64,000 bases of DNA from Dictyophora rubrovolvata (lineage: Eukaryota; Basidiomycota; Agaricomycetes; Phallales; Phallaceae), in NCBI GenBank assembly GCA_029959195.1, contig CP114126.1, positions 124,001-188,000 of the forward strand, written 5' to 3'. Under the pieces are notes generated by a model, which was not told where the DNA came from, ran no database searches, and worked only from the letters and a program-made list of their open reading frames with translations. Numbering within the stretch: position 1 is the stretch's first letter; each line of letters opens with the position of its first letter. The translations under genes and the position numbers were made by a program. This document shows positions 34,126 through 44,949 of this stretch, piece by piece.

Positions 34126-35625
34126 ATGCCACCTCCTGGCACTGGATCCGTTTCCTTGCTGTCTATCGAATATGAACTATTTCCTGGACAAAGTCTAGGA
34201 CCTTTTTTTCTTGGATTGTCGTTATGGAAAGTCTTGGAGTATCTCCGAGAAAATAAGGTCTCCTATCCTCAAGTTAAGGTCACATACGATACCGATAACC
34301 CAAACGTCTCTCCAATTGTTGTCCGTGTACTGCCATGTCTTGATCTTATTTTTTCTGGATACTCCCAGAGACTTCGGAGCATATCATTGAGACAACCGAA
34401 CTCGAACAGCGTTGGGATGCCGGCTCTAATTCTTCGCTACAAGAGTGTCGTGTTAGCGGCACCCAACCATCCGATGCGCAAAGCAGGGGTCGTTAATACA
34501 TTTGGACCAACATATTCAGGAGACATAATCAGATACCCGGGAATAATATTTAGTTGCTTGGACGATGGGAATGAGATTGGAAAAGGACAGCAGCGGAAAC
34601 CTGTTGATTCAACAGCATTAGAGATCCAGAAGATTGTTATCCAACCAATCGAAGCAATGGAAGCCGATGAAAGCATGCGCGAAACAATAGAGTATCCCAT
34701 CATGATTGGTGATATTTCTCATGTCATAGCGGAGGTGAGCTCAGAAACTATCCAACTCGTCTGTCTTTCCTTCGTACTCTCAATTTAGGTGAACAAGGGC
34801 ATCAGAATTTTTCTGTATCCGTCATCAGCAGCTCCCATCTTTATTCCATTAGGCGCTAGTGCCGAAGACTTAGAATGCGATTTAGGTTCTCCTCTCCGCA
34901 GATTCTACAAGGAAGACAGTCGCTTGGATATCCATGCTAGCTCCATTCCGGCCACAGAGCACCATAAAGAAGAGAACGACTGTGCTTTCTTCCCTCCTCG
35001 CAATGAAGAGTTGTCTAAATACCCACTAGATTTCTATAATTATTTCCAGTATGGAATTGATTTTCTTGTATCGGGAGTTACGCATAAAGTGAAAAAGATA
35101 ATCTTACATTCCAATATAGTGCGTCTTCAGCAGTCTTTGGACTTTAATATCAATAATTTATAAAATGTATAGCCAGGTTCGCCGTCATTCCAACGATATG
35201 CAAGATGTCCCTGGACTCTACGTGTAGGGTCGGATAGCACGAGTTCAGTGGGACTTAGCTTTTTGCTCACACCTATGCTGACATAACATACTACAAAGTG
35301 GAATTTACTGACAAGGTACGATACCTATCTGCGAAAGTGCTGGTGACGACAAGGCATATTAAGCCTTCTTACGCAGGTGGACGATTTACTAAAGCTACTG
35401 AACCCAACATCCAGCGAGCCGCCACCGTTCATGGAACTCCACCAGATAGAAGATGAGCGATTATCATCATCTAGTTTTAAAACTCGTCAGTACAAACCCC
35501 TATTTATGCAATCTCACAAGTGGTTTGTTCCTTAAGTACCTTTAGGGCTGATTGGATTCGAGGGAATCGTCGCAGAGTCATATGGCAACCAGATCTCGAC
35601 TCTAACGCTAACTAGGATTGCTTGA
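34126..35625 (+). CDS. PHAF1/UPF0183 family protein
   Basis: Exons 34126-34734, 34789-35118, 35173 onward (intron near 35229), then further exons to the stop at 35625; roughly 420 residues. Conserved blocks are IEYELFPGQSLGPFFLGLSL, VLPCLDLIFSGYSQRLRSI, VNTFGPTYSGDIIRYPGIIF, FNYF-like YPLDFYNYFQYGIDFLVSG, VKKIILHSNIPGSPSFQRYA, then a C-terminus KTRLIGFEGIVAESYGNQIS. This is the UPF0183 family (human PHAF1/C16orf70), which is linked to autophagy and phagosome assembly; biochemical role is not known. No membrane segments are seen. The stop lies 16 bp from the stop of the convergent HAD gene. Confidence 0.9.
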
Positions 35626-35641
35626 ACAGGGCAAATGCTAT

Positions 35642-36630
35642 TTACTTATTGATCACATCTTTCTTGAATATATGTGGCCAAACCGTTCTCAATTCCTCTA
35701 GATGGTGTATTGTTGCATCCACACCCTCAAATATCGTGTACTCTGGTTGCTCTCCTGGTTCACGATAATAGACACAGGACCCCCATCCCAATTGCTTTGC
35801 TGCTCGAACATTCTGTAGATTATCATCCACGAAAAGACACTTGGATGGATCATGTACATTTGCCTTCTCCAAGGCCTGCTGTAGAGTAGGAATTATATCT
35901 ACTAGTATATGTATTGGAACTTACCTTCACATAATATTCCTTCTCCGGTTTACATGCAAAATCTCTCGCTGAGTAGTCACAATAAACTATGTCTTCAATT
36001 AGGTCGTCCAGTCGTAGAATGTGTAAAACTCGGCGAGCATGCTGGATGTAAAATCAGATTAACTGGTTATTGTAAATACTATAGAAAATGTACTGTTATA
36101 TATGCATTGGTTAATGCCCAAACCCTGGTTTTGGTTCTATCGATGTCTAATAGAAGCTGTCTCACGGAAGGATCTGGCTTCAAAATATCCTCGAGCGGAA
36201 GAGATTGATCGCATTTTTTATCGAAATCCAACCCATCTTTAGGAATTTCAATGGAGATATAAGACGATCAAGGGAAGGACTCGCCGATAAAGTTATGGTG
36301 TCTAGTTAAGCCCCGTAAAGCCAAACCGTACTTGGTATAATAATCACGATGAAGAACGCGTGCTTGTTCTTCGTCCATCCGCAAATCATCGACAAAGTAT
36401 TCTTGAGATTCTCATAAAAAATGGAATTCGAGGGAGGATATCGGTATACACTCACTATGTATCCGCTCAGCCACGAGTTGCGCTATTTTCGTGTTTGAAG
36501 CGTATAAAGTATTATCAACGTCTAGCCAAAGCATATAATCGGGAGCATCTGAAGAATACGAAATCATTATCTTTCCTTTAAAAAGTGACTCCTGGCAAAT
36601 CTCACTTGGAGATTGGGTATTTTCAGACAT
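35642..36630 (-). CDS. HAD-family pyrimidine 5'-nucleotidase, Sdt1/Phm8-like
   Basis: Several short exons from ATG 36630 (MSENTQSPSEIC) to the stop at 35642, roughly 250 residues. HAD motif I is LWLDVDNTLYASNTKIAQLV with nucleophile Asp in DxDNTLY, which is the SDT1/PHM8 version. The middle carries the cap helices (DDLRMDEEQARVLHRDYYTKYGLALRGL). Motifs III/IV are KANVHDPSKCLFVDDNLQNV then RAAKQLGWGSCVYYRE. Family members dephosphorylate pyrimidine nucleotides, lysophosphatidate or NMN. An ATG at 36666 is in frame (12 residues more). Exon limits in the middle are approximate. Confidence 0.88.
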
Positions 36631-36746
36631 CGAAATATTCAGCGAGCTTAATGAATGATGACGCAATCGGCATTATGTAAGCCTCCAGTGCAATAGACGC
36701 TTTCAACATCCACATTTCCCGACCGAAACAAACGACGACGAAGACC

Positions 36747-36910
36747 GTGAGTTTTATTTTTTGTTAGTCTATGGGCATCTACGGGGTGAAAATATGTCTG
36801 TGGTTGTTTTGGGGTTTTTTCTTATGTGGAAAAATGAGTTCGAATTGATGGATTCATTCTTACTTAAACGGATGAAGCTCTGACGCTAACGATATAGTTT
36901 TTCCTAATAG
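36747..36910 (+). other. Intron in the 5' UTR of RPL6
   Basis: A GTGAGT donor at 36747 and the acceptor CCTAATAG ending at 36910, immediately before the RPL6 ATG, with GCTAAC as branch-like sequence about 25 nt before the AG. At 164 nt it is about three times the usual intron length in this window. Leader introns are common in fungal ribosomal protein genes. Confidence 0.7.
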
Positions 36911-37679
36911 ATGGTTAGGAATAGGCCTATTGCAGCTAACATTGGAAGATACTCCAGATCAAGAGTCAAGGCCTATCGTGGTCTTTACAAAGGCTTAAAA
37001 AAATCCGATGCACCCGCCAAACCAGAGGAACCCCTCACCAAGGAAGTTACCGTTGGCGGAGAGAAAAACGGCGGAAAACGACTCGTTCCTACAAACAAAG
37101 CTGCCCTGTTTTATCCCGCGGAAGACGTTCGTCAGCCGAAAAAAAGCCGCAAGACATTCCGTCCTACCAAGTTACGGTCGTCGATTACACCTGGAACGGT
37201 TCTTGTTTTACTGGCGGGCCGCTTCCGTGGAAAACGCGTTGTGTTTTTGAAGCAGCTTTCGGGTGGACTCTTGCTTGTAACAGGGCCATATGCTGTGAAC
37301 GGAGTCCCATTAAGACGTGTTAACCAAGCCTACGTTATCGCCACGTCTACTAAACTCGACATTTCTGGGCTTGAAGTAAGTACACCCTTGATTCCATTCG
37401 TCTATTTGAACTTATACCCTTCTCTAGATCAGTAAAGAAATAAATGACGCTTATTTCGCGAAGCCTGCAACACCCCGTCGTAAGGATGCCGAATCAGAAT
37501 TTTTCGCAGACGGAAAGCCTAAAGAGAAGGCCCCGTACCCAGAGGCGAAAGCCACTACTCAGAAAAACGTCGACAAGGTTATCCTAGAAGCCATCAAAAA
37601 AACTGAAAATCTTGCCAAGTATCTAAAGGCGAGTTGGGGATTGTCGAAGGGCCAATATCCGCATCAAATGCAATTCTAA
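36911..37679 (+). CDS. RPL6: 60S ribosomal protein eL6
   Basis: Exons 36911-37375 and 37428-37679 give 238 residues. The N-terminus is short ([17 protein letters not shown]). The conserved core is [20 protein letters not shown] then [39 protein letters not shown], and the C-terminus [18 protein letters not shown] with a final [17 protein letters not shown]. This eukaryote-specific protein lies on the large subunit surface. The start codon abuts the acceptor of a long leader intron. Confidence 0.97.
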
Positions 37680-37838
37680 AGTCAAAAGACATCACGAATC
37701 TTAATAGGCGATTATTATATACTCTTTTTCATATGATTCTATGTCGGTGTTTTTGACTTGCAATAAATACACTATGCGCTCCAGGCATTACCTAAGCCTA
37801 CAATTGTTTTTTATCGCCTGCGATTGTGTGACACGGTG

Positions 37839-38901
37839 ATGCTCGCTGCCTCACGAGCCTTGTCCTTGAGCGTGTGCAAGACTTCGACTCAGCTCCCTCG
37901 AAGAACGTTCTTCACCGAAACAGTGCAAGGACTGTCTAATGTTTTCCTCGACAGCGCGATAGCAATACCTTACCCTCTTGGATGGCCAGCGTATACGACT
38001 TCTATCGTCCTGGCTGGCATACTGTCCCGTGTAGTAGTTTTCCCCTTTCTATATTGGGTATGTTGCCCTGATTCTTGTTTTACGTTTATACATTCATGTT
38101 CTAATAGTCCTGGAGACGTGAACGGAGACTGGAAGAGGAGGTACTTCCATACCTAAAAGCTTATCATGCTAAACTGAAGAAAAAAGCAACGCAAGAAGTT
38201 GAAAAGGATCCAGAATCACAAGAATTTTTCACTCAGGCAATCAGGGAAAAGGCAATTTGTCATCATAACTTTCCCTTGAACATGGTATATCTAACGAAAT
38301 GTACGGTTATTTAGCTAAACAGAAAACGTAGGGAACTACTGAAACTGCATCGGTGTTCACCGTGGGCGACAGTGGCAATTTCTTCAATCTCGCAGCTTCC
38401 CATGTTCGTTTTGCTGTCATCGACATTTCTATATATCTCCAATGAGCCTGGATCAGTTTTCAGAGACGAAGCAGTTTTTTCTTTACAATCTCTTGCTCAC
38501 CCAGATGCTACCGCAGCTATACCCGTCATGACTGGGTTGGTCTCATTAGCGACAACAGAAACCTCTCACTTGTTTCTCAAGCAAGAAAAGCCTCACCCAC
38601 GTGAGGATTCTGTCAAAAGTCTTAATCAGTCTACAGGAGAGAGACGCATCGCTATCAATCCTACGCAATATATAAAAAGCGTCATCCGCATCTTATCTCT
38701 TGGTAGGGTTATATTGACATTCATGATGCCTGGAGTAAGTGTCGAGCCAAGTTCGTTGATAGCTATTCCTCACCTTTTCTCTGCCAGTCCGTGGAGGTCT
38801 ATTGGCTAACATCGGCAGTTTGTGGTCTCTTCACAAATTGGATCTTAAATTACAAGACCTTTCGTAGGCGATTACGCCTTTCACAAGCCAAAAATGTCTA
38901 A
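37839..38901 (+). CDS. COX18: Mitochondrial inner-membrane insertase COX18 (Oxa1/YidC family)
   Basis: Exons 37839-38057, 38108-38251, 38315-38734 and 38788-38901 give 298 residues. Cox18 inserts and exports the Cox2 C-terminal domain. A presequence (LSLSVCKTSTQLPRRTFF) is followed by YidC-type helices: YPLGWPAYTTSIVLAGILSR, the cytosolic/matrix hairpin WRRERRLEEEVLPYLKAYHA, RKRRELLKLHRCSPWATVAI, SQLPMFVLLSSTFLYIS, TAAIPVMTGLVSLATTETSH, ILSLGRVILTFMMPGSVEVY and the last helix LTSAVCGLFTNWILNYKTF. Absence of a long C-terminal coiled coil separates it from Oxa1. The second intron appears to be GC-AG (38252-38314). Confidence 0.9.
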
Positions 38902-39238
38902 CGGTAAGCTACTTCTCCATCACACCTTATATAGGATTACAAATGTGGTCGGAGGGAAACACCTCAGTATCATTGAAAGATGGATTCCAATGAATACCCG
39001 ACTTGATCTAATATGAAACACCTAAATTATCCTGTACTTTTTTCTGATCTCATGCATTCAGGCAACATCTGCGGCGCTGGTCTTATTCATATAAACAAGC
39101 AGATTTTGTTATATGTAGTTAATTTTGTGCAAAAAAAGGGGAATACGTTGCGTGAGGGTAGTATACCTGGATGTTTTGAGCACAATAAGGACGTAAAATG
39201 TAGTTATGGATAAACCTTCTGGCAAATCCGTGCAATGC
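38902..39238. other. Intergenic region, convergent 3' ends of COX18 and TOM20
   Basis: 337 bp, AT-rich. No gene, RNA or repeat is seen; the run AAAAAAAGGGG near 39133 is the only low-complexity tract. Confidence 0.55.
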
Positions 39239-39977
39239 CTATATCCGTAAATTTGAGTCTATTAGGTTCTCCCATTCTTGGGAAGAAGTCTCGGATGAAG
39301 GACCTGAGGTGGTTTTGGGTCTGGACTCTGGAGACCCCAAGTCATTATTCAACATGGCATCTGTTGCTCCTAATGTCCATAACTCAACCAGAAGTTTAAA
39401 GACTGATGGTGCAATGGCTTGTTGATATAATTGTATGAGGCCTGTAGGATTCGGATAGACGCAGAGAGCGCGATAGAAGTGTAAGGCTGCCGCCAGTTCT
39501 TCGCCTAACGGAATATTGAGCTGCGATTCCCAGGGGAAAAAACAGAGGGACAGACCTTGATGTTGTAAGATTTCTGCCTGGTTTACCTGGAGATTAAAGT
39601 ATTTCTCTCTGTCCTCGGCTGATGTGGGAAAGGTTTCTTTCTTTATCGTTCGAACTTCCTGAAGGAGCTGCATTTGAGAAATTTCGATCTTGTCGGTGGT
39701 CTTCTTAGAGGCAATAGATTTGGATATTTTTTTGTGCTGTTTACCTAAAGAACAAGTTATTATATTATTGGTTGTTTCAAGAACATAAAGAAAAGAAGCG
39801 AACGTAGTGTCTTTCGGAACTCCACATCGTTCCTTCGTTTGTAGTCGAAGTAGAGGGCATAACCCACAAAAGCCGTAAAGCTTGTGATTATTCCAGCAAT
39901 AACGATAGTCTATGTAACTCTATCAGCTGAAGCGTTTCAGAAAGAGTAACTCGACTCACACGACTTGTTGAGCTCAT
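39239..39977 (-). CDS. TOM20: Mitochondrial import receptor subunit Tom20
   Basis: Exons 39977-39960, 39909-39804 and 39744-39239 give 209 residues. Tom20 binds amphipathic presequences at the outer membrane. The N-terminal anchor is TIVIAGIITSFTAFVGYALYF followed by the stop-transfer basic run DYKRRNDVEFRKTLRKQHKK. The receptor domain carries the TPR-like region: REKYFNLQVNQAEILQHQGL, LGEELAAALHFYRALCVYPNP and GLIQLYQQAIAPSVFKLLVEL. The acidic, Ser-rich tail is normal. The first exon codes only six residues. It is divergent from EAF3, 151 bp between ATGs. Confidence 0.94.
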
Positions 39978-40128
39978 ATTGGGTTTTAGTCTTAAAGGGT
40001 GAGTTTCATAAGCGCTCGGGGTCGTTTTCAGCTTCCAGATAATCTTGAAGTTGGCGCGGATTACGTACGCGGCTTTAGACATTCCAAAGTTAGAACCACT
40101 CTCCGTGCAGCTTGTCGCGGTATTCGAT

Positions 40129-41675
40129 ATGTCAACTACTGCTCCAACATTTCAAGTAAACGAAAGGGTTTTATGTTACCACGGCCCCCTCATTTACGAG
40201 GCTAAAGTACGCTTTTTCAAAAATATTATTCTATGAAATGAACGTACTAAAGAAAATCGCACATCGCCCTATTCCGATAAAACCAAGGTTCTTAAAGTCG
40301 AGACTTGGGATGAGAAAACGACTAAAACGGGTGGTTTAGGTCCACATTATTTTGTGCATTACAAAGGATGGAAACAAACGTACGCTATTTCTGTCTGGTC
40401 TCTTTTTCCCTTTGTCAACGCGGTGCCTCGTAAAACTTGCTTACTCTTACCTCAGATGGGACGAATTCGTACCCCCAGACCGCGTTTTAAAATACAATGA
40501 AACAAACATTGGACTACAAAAGAGACTTTCCGCTGCTGCTCAAAAGACTGCACCCGCTGCGGCAGCTAAAGCCGCTCCACCAAAGGAAGGAACATCGAGC
40601 ACGGCAACTACCAGATCTGAGGTTAGGGAAGGTCGGACAAGAAAGGAACAACGAGGCCATAAAAGAGGGCGGGATGAGGTATGTGGTGTTCTTTTGCACC
40701 ATAATTTTATACCGCTTTCTAATTGTCTTCGATAACTTTATCTTTAATACCATACACATCGTTTTCTACCACACGTTCGATTGCTTATTTTTAACCTACC
40801 AATGCGGCGCTGGTACCAAAAGGATGACCCCTCACGTAAACCTGATCTAAAACTTTCCGTGCCAGATGTCCTGAAAGTCATTCTTGTCGACGATTGGGAG
40901 GCTGTTACCAAAAACAAACAAGTAATGATACTTCATGCTCTTTGGTTTTTTTTAAATCATCGCCTTTTGTCTGATCACCGCAGATCGTTACATTACCTCG
41001 AGAACCCAACGTTCAAGAGATCTTACGTGATTTTAGAGATTACATTGATGTCATAGAGAAGAAACCAGAGTAAGACATGTTTTATCCTAATCTCTTCAAA
41101 GTACTTACCCCGATATCAGTCACACTGAAGCGGTTCCTACGATCATAGCAGGACTCCAACTATACTTTGACCGATCATTAGGGGCCAATTTACTTTATCG
41201 GTGAGTCTCCCATTCTTTCCCTCAATTCCTTATCTCATCGTGCTCGTCATCAGATTCGAAAGAGTACAATACGCTGACATTCGTCGACGATACGTCACTG
41301 GACCGACTGTCAAAGTTGGCGAAGAAAAAGACATGAGTGCCGTTTACGGCGCTGAGCATCTGCTAAGGATGTTAGGTAACTTTTATCTTCCCTCCATTCT
41401 TGTCAAAACAAAAATCATGTCAAACTACAGTGAGTCTCCCCACCATGATCGCAGCCTCGAACATGGACCCGGAGTCTGTCCTCGTTCTACGCGATTACGT
41501 ACAGGAATTAATGAAGTGAATTCGTTTTTTATAATGAAACCTTTTTTATGTTTACTCATCGTATTGCTTTCCGCTTTTTTTTCTCACCAGCTTCATGATA
41601 CAAGAAAAGGATCGTATATTTCAAAGAGAATACGAGACGACTTCTACCCATTATCAAAACGTATCTCGATCTTAA
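40129..41675 (+). CDS. EAF3: Chromodomain MRG protein (Eaf3/MRG15)
   Basis: Nine exons (40129-40206, 40288-40379, 40456-40678, 40823-40921, 40984-41069, 41120-41200, 41254-41375, 41431-41515, 41591-41675) give 316 residues. Eaf3 reads H3K36 methylation for NuA4 acetyltransferase and Rpd3S deacetylase. The chromo-barrel is FQVNERVLCYHGPLIYEAKV, then GPHYFVHYKGWKQTWDEFVP. A basic Ala-rich linker precedes the MRG domain: KLSVPDVLKVILVDDWEAV, LPREPNVQEILRDFRDYI, IIAGLQLYFDRSLGANLLYR, FERVQYADIRRRY, YGAEHLLRMLVSLPTMIAAS and DPESVLVLRDYVQELMNFM. Intron 40207-40287 (81 nt) was extended to the later AG to keep YEAKVLKVETWD. Confidence 0.95.
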
Positions 41676-42188
41676 TTCGATGGTATAAGTATCAAATCTT
41701 GTTTTTTGCCTTCGATGTTTGTAGATATGTTGCCATATTTGTAGCATTGTATCAGAACGCTTGTACTTTGTAGTTGACCTTCACTCAATCATCTGAGAGT
41801 CTCACCTCTCAGAGATAGTCTCAATGGACGACGGCGCCCGTGCAGACTGTATTCTTGCTAGTCCCAGAGTACTACACAAAAGAAATAGATTTTTTTAATT
41901 CAGCTTACCCTTTTTTTTTCTCAACTTGTAATCGTTCCGAATCCCAAATACTAGATGATCAGCCTCATTGTCACTGCCGCTGCTTCCGTCAATTTATGTC
42001 GCCGTAATTATTTCAATAAATAACGACGTAGAAAGAATGAGAGAGGAAAGGAAACTGAAATGAATGAAAACAGCCCGTGTTTTCGTTTTGACCAACCAAA
42101 TCCGGCTTTGGACGCCAGTCGGACTCGGACGTCATTTCACGGCATCCGACGAGTCTCTCTGTCACTTACTATTCACTGGGGTCGGAGG
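41676..42188. other. Intergenic region upstream of the unknown CxC/CxxC gene
   Basis: 513 bp. An in-frame ATG at 42060 could extend the next protein by 43 residues; the extension has no recognisable sequence. A TTTTTTTTTCTC pyrimidine tract lies near 41911. Nothing else stands out. Confidence 0.5.
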
Positions 42189-44882
42189 ATGACGAGTCAT
42201 AATATGGTGAAGCCATACAGTTGTCGCTGCCGAAACATATCTATCAATGCATACGATATTACACCAAGTACTGAGCCAAATGATAATTATGAACAAGCTT
42301 TTGTCGGAGAGGATGGTGTGCAAATAGTACGACTTCCCAGCCTATCACTCTAATCAAAACTTACATACTATTTTCTCAGGTGCACTCATATCTCACGCTG
42401 AGGACAAGGGATCTTATAAGAAAGTCTTCAGAAAAGCTCGTACAGCAGCTCAATCTGCATTGTTTAGGATGCAAAACTAAAGCATACCGAATAGTCCAGG
42501 AAATACCACCCGGTTCAGAGGCTCGGGAAGGTCCAGTCACTCCAAACGATGGATGGGTAGAACAAGGCGTTATGATCAGTCGGACAGGATGGATCGAAGT
42601 GTTGCTGGGTCCTAATGGCTGTTTGGTAAGTGTTTGGCTCGACTTCAGCTTGCGGGATTTCTAAAAGTATGCATAAAGGCAGGAAATGACGCCATTGAAA
42701 CGCATTTTCGTGATTTAAATATCTCAGATACATTCTCTATCGCAGTTCAGATACCTCCAGAATCATCTATTCCCCAAACCTCCTTATCTTCTACTTTCTT
42801 ACAACCACAACCAACATCAGACGATGCAGACCAACCGTCAACATCGTTGAACATTCCCCACCTGTCAAACTTACCACCTCTTTTTCCCCCTCCGCCGTTT
42901 ACGCCTTCGCAGCCAGTTTTTCAGCTGCTTTCCACTCATGCTGCAACAAAATCCACCGAATGGCGTGGCAGGGTAGAAGAGACTGTACGAGATTTTTTGA
43001 AGCTACAATTAGACGATTTGACACGTCGGGAAGAGGGATTACGGGGGGAGGTAGATGTAATTTGGAAAAAATATCGAGAAGCATGGAAAGAACTGGTTGC
43101 ACGAGCCAACGAAACTCGCCACGAAAGAAGTATGCATAGCGACGTTTCATCTCATGGTAGTAGAAGGACTTCGATTCCTGTATCCATTCGAGATTTCAGT
43201 CCCAGCATTCCTTCCGGGACGTTGGATTCGATTCAATCATCATCTAGTCACGACGTCGCCTTATCGTCTCCAAACACATCGTCGTTGATTAATCGTAGTC
43301 GATCTCTTTTTGGCTCTTTCAATTCCAAAAGCCATTCAGCTCCATATTCCTCGGCATACGACGAAGCAAGTCCTGCAATGGACTACACGCAATTATCCTC
43401 TCCGGGTGATCGTGGTGAACTCTTAATGAGTGCGTTTAAACGCAACATGGATACCAATGTCGATATTGCCACATCCCTACGATGGGTTGAGGGTGAAGAG
43501 GCATTGCGAAAAAGGTTTGAGACAAAAAATGAAGATCACCGAGCAAGGAAGCGTACCTCCAAGAGTTTAAGTATCACGGGGACGGTGGGGGCCGATTCAG
43601 ACGCAACCGTCGAACCTTCAGCTACGGAACAATTGGGGGCCGCAACAATTGAGGCCCTTGAGGATCAGAAAGGAACGGCCAAGAAAGAGAAACAAAGACG
43701 TCGCGTTACTTTCGACGTTAAGCCCGATGAATCCCGCGAATTTGTTCCTGCCCGGGTTAATGTATCATTTACCGAAGGTATTCTCAGTAACGAGGTTTAT
43801 TCGTACTCACACTTAACAAACTTCCTCAGAATTGTTTGATTTGGATGATTTTTCACCAGTGAACATGTCCTCAAATTTCAAATATGAGCCAATTAACCGC
43901 AATCCGGTTTATAAAATGCGACAGAATTTGAACAAAGAAGAGGCTCAAGAGGCTCAGGCCGCTTCGTTACCATTATTTGGCAACGCACTCAAGTCTTTTT
44001 CACCTTTACATCCAGGATCACCGGTCAATGGAGCAGGAAGACGTCCTAATACCATCAATTTATCTGACGCACTTCCCCTTCTTAGTTCATCTGTTCCAGC
44101 CAATGAACGAATTATTTCGGCACGAATACTTCCCCCTTTATCTCGAAAGACCCAACTACCAACATTATCGGAGCACCCATCAAATGAATCTAGCGTTAAA
44201 GTGAAGGATCAAGAATCAGCGGTAAATCATAAAGAGGTCGTTCCGACTCATCACCAAGAACGGTCCATCCCCCGGGACACGGCTGGAGAAGCGGAACTAA
44301 GGAATTTGTTCGCTGCCTCAGCCCCTAGTCACCGGCACGCTTGGAAAGAAGGGGGAGCTGCGTGGAAAATATTTCACCGACTTCATTCTCCTATTTCGGA
44401 CAATCCAATTGTCGAAGATGACGGTGAAGATCCGTGGAGTGAAGCGGTTTCCGATAGTGAGGGTTAGTTCCTAACATAGATCTCAGACCGTGTTTGACAT
44501 TGTCATAGATAATTTGAAACATCCTGCTCAACTTGCCCGTTCGCTGCCCATTGAAATCCAGCCATTCCTTCAATCCCACTACCCACTGGAGCCTAAGACA
44601 AGTTTAGCGGATAAACAAGGTATACTCGTTCCTCCATTAAAGTTCGATAATCACAAAACATCCTCTGCGGTGCGCAAGGCTGTTTATGCTGAACGAGATC
44701 TATCACGGTTTGTCGACCCAGGGCCTACATTAGGTTTGGATGACCATGAAGAAGTTGAGGAGGAAACCACAGACGTTTCTGATGTCTATGATGAGGACCG
44801 GGGACGGAAACATGCTCTGAGCATTTTGCAGACTCGCAGTGCGGTACCAGAAGCTGGCATGTGGCGAAGCTTAGCAGCGTGA
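42189..44882 (+). CDS. Unrecognised 831-residue protein with N-terminal CxC and CxxC motifs
   Basis: Exons 42189-42326, 42380-42625, 42679-43777, 43830-44446 and 44487-44882 give 831 residues. The first 130 residues look folded: YSCRCRNISINAYDITPS, LTLRTRDLIRKSSEKLVQQL, LHCLGCKTKAYRIV and GVMISRTGWIEVLLGPNGCL. The CRC and CLGC pairs could bind one zinc ion, as in Yippee/Mis18-type folds; this is a guess from pattern. A helical segment with coiled-coil character follows (RGRVEETVRDFLKLQLDDLT, EVDVIWKKYREAWKELVARA). The rest is Ser/Pro-rich with short ordered patches, and near the end NPVYKMRQNLNKEEAQE, DIVIDNLKHPAQLARSLP, PPLKFDNHKTSSAVRKAVY. The last intron (44447-44486) is only 40 nt. Function unknown. 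Confidence 0.75.
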
Positions 44883-44949
44883 AGCTGCTGTTATATTATC
44901 TCGGCCGAGATGTAGCTATTATATTTTTACAGTTCAGTAATCCTCGTTT

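Noticed and set aside
36747-36910. Possible box C/D snoRNA in the RPL6 leader intron
   Set aside because: A TGATGG and a CTGA occur but are only about 35 nt apart, and neither a proper C box nor a terminal stem is present.
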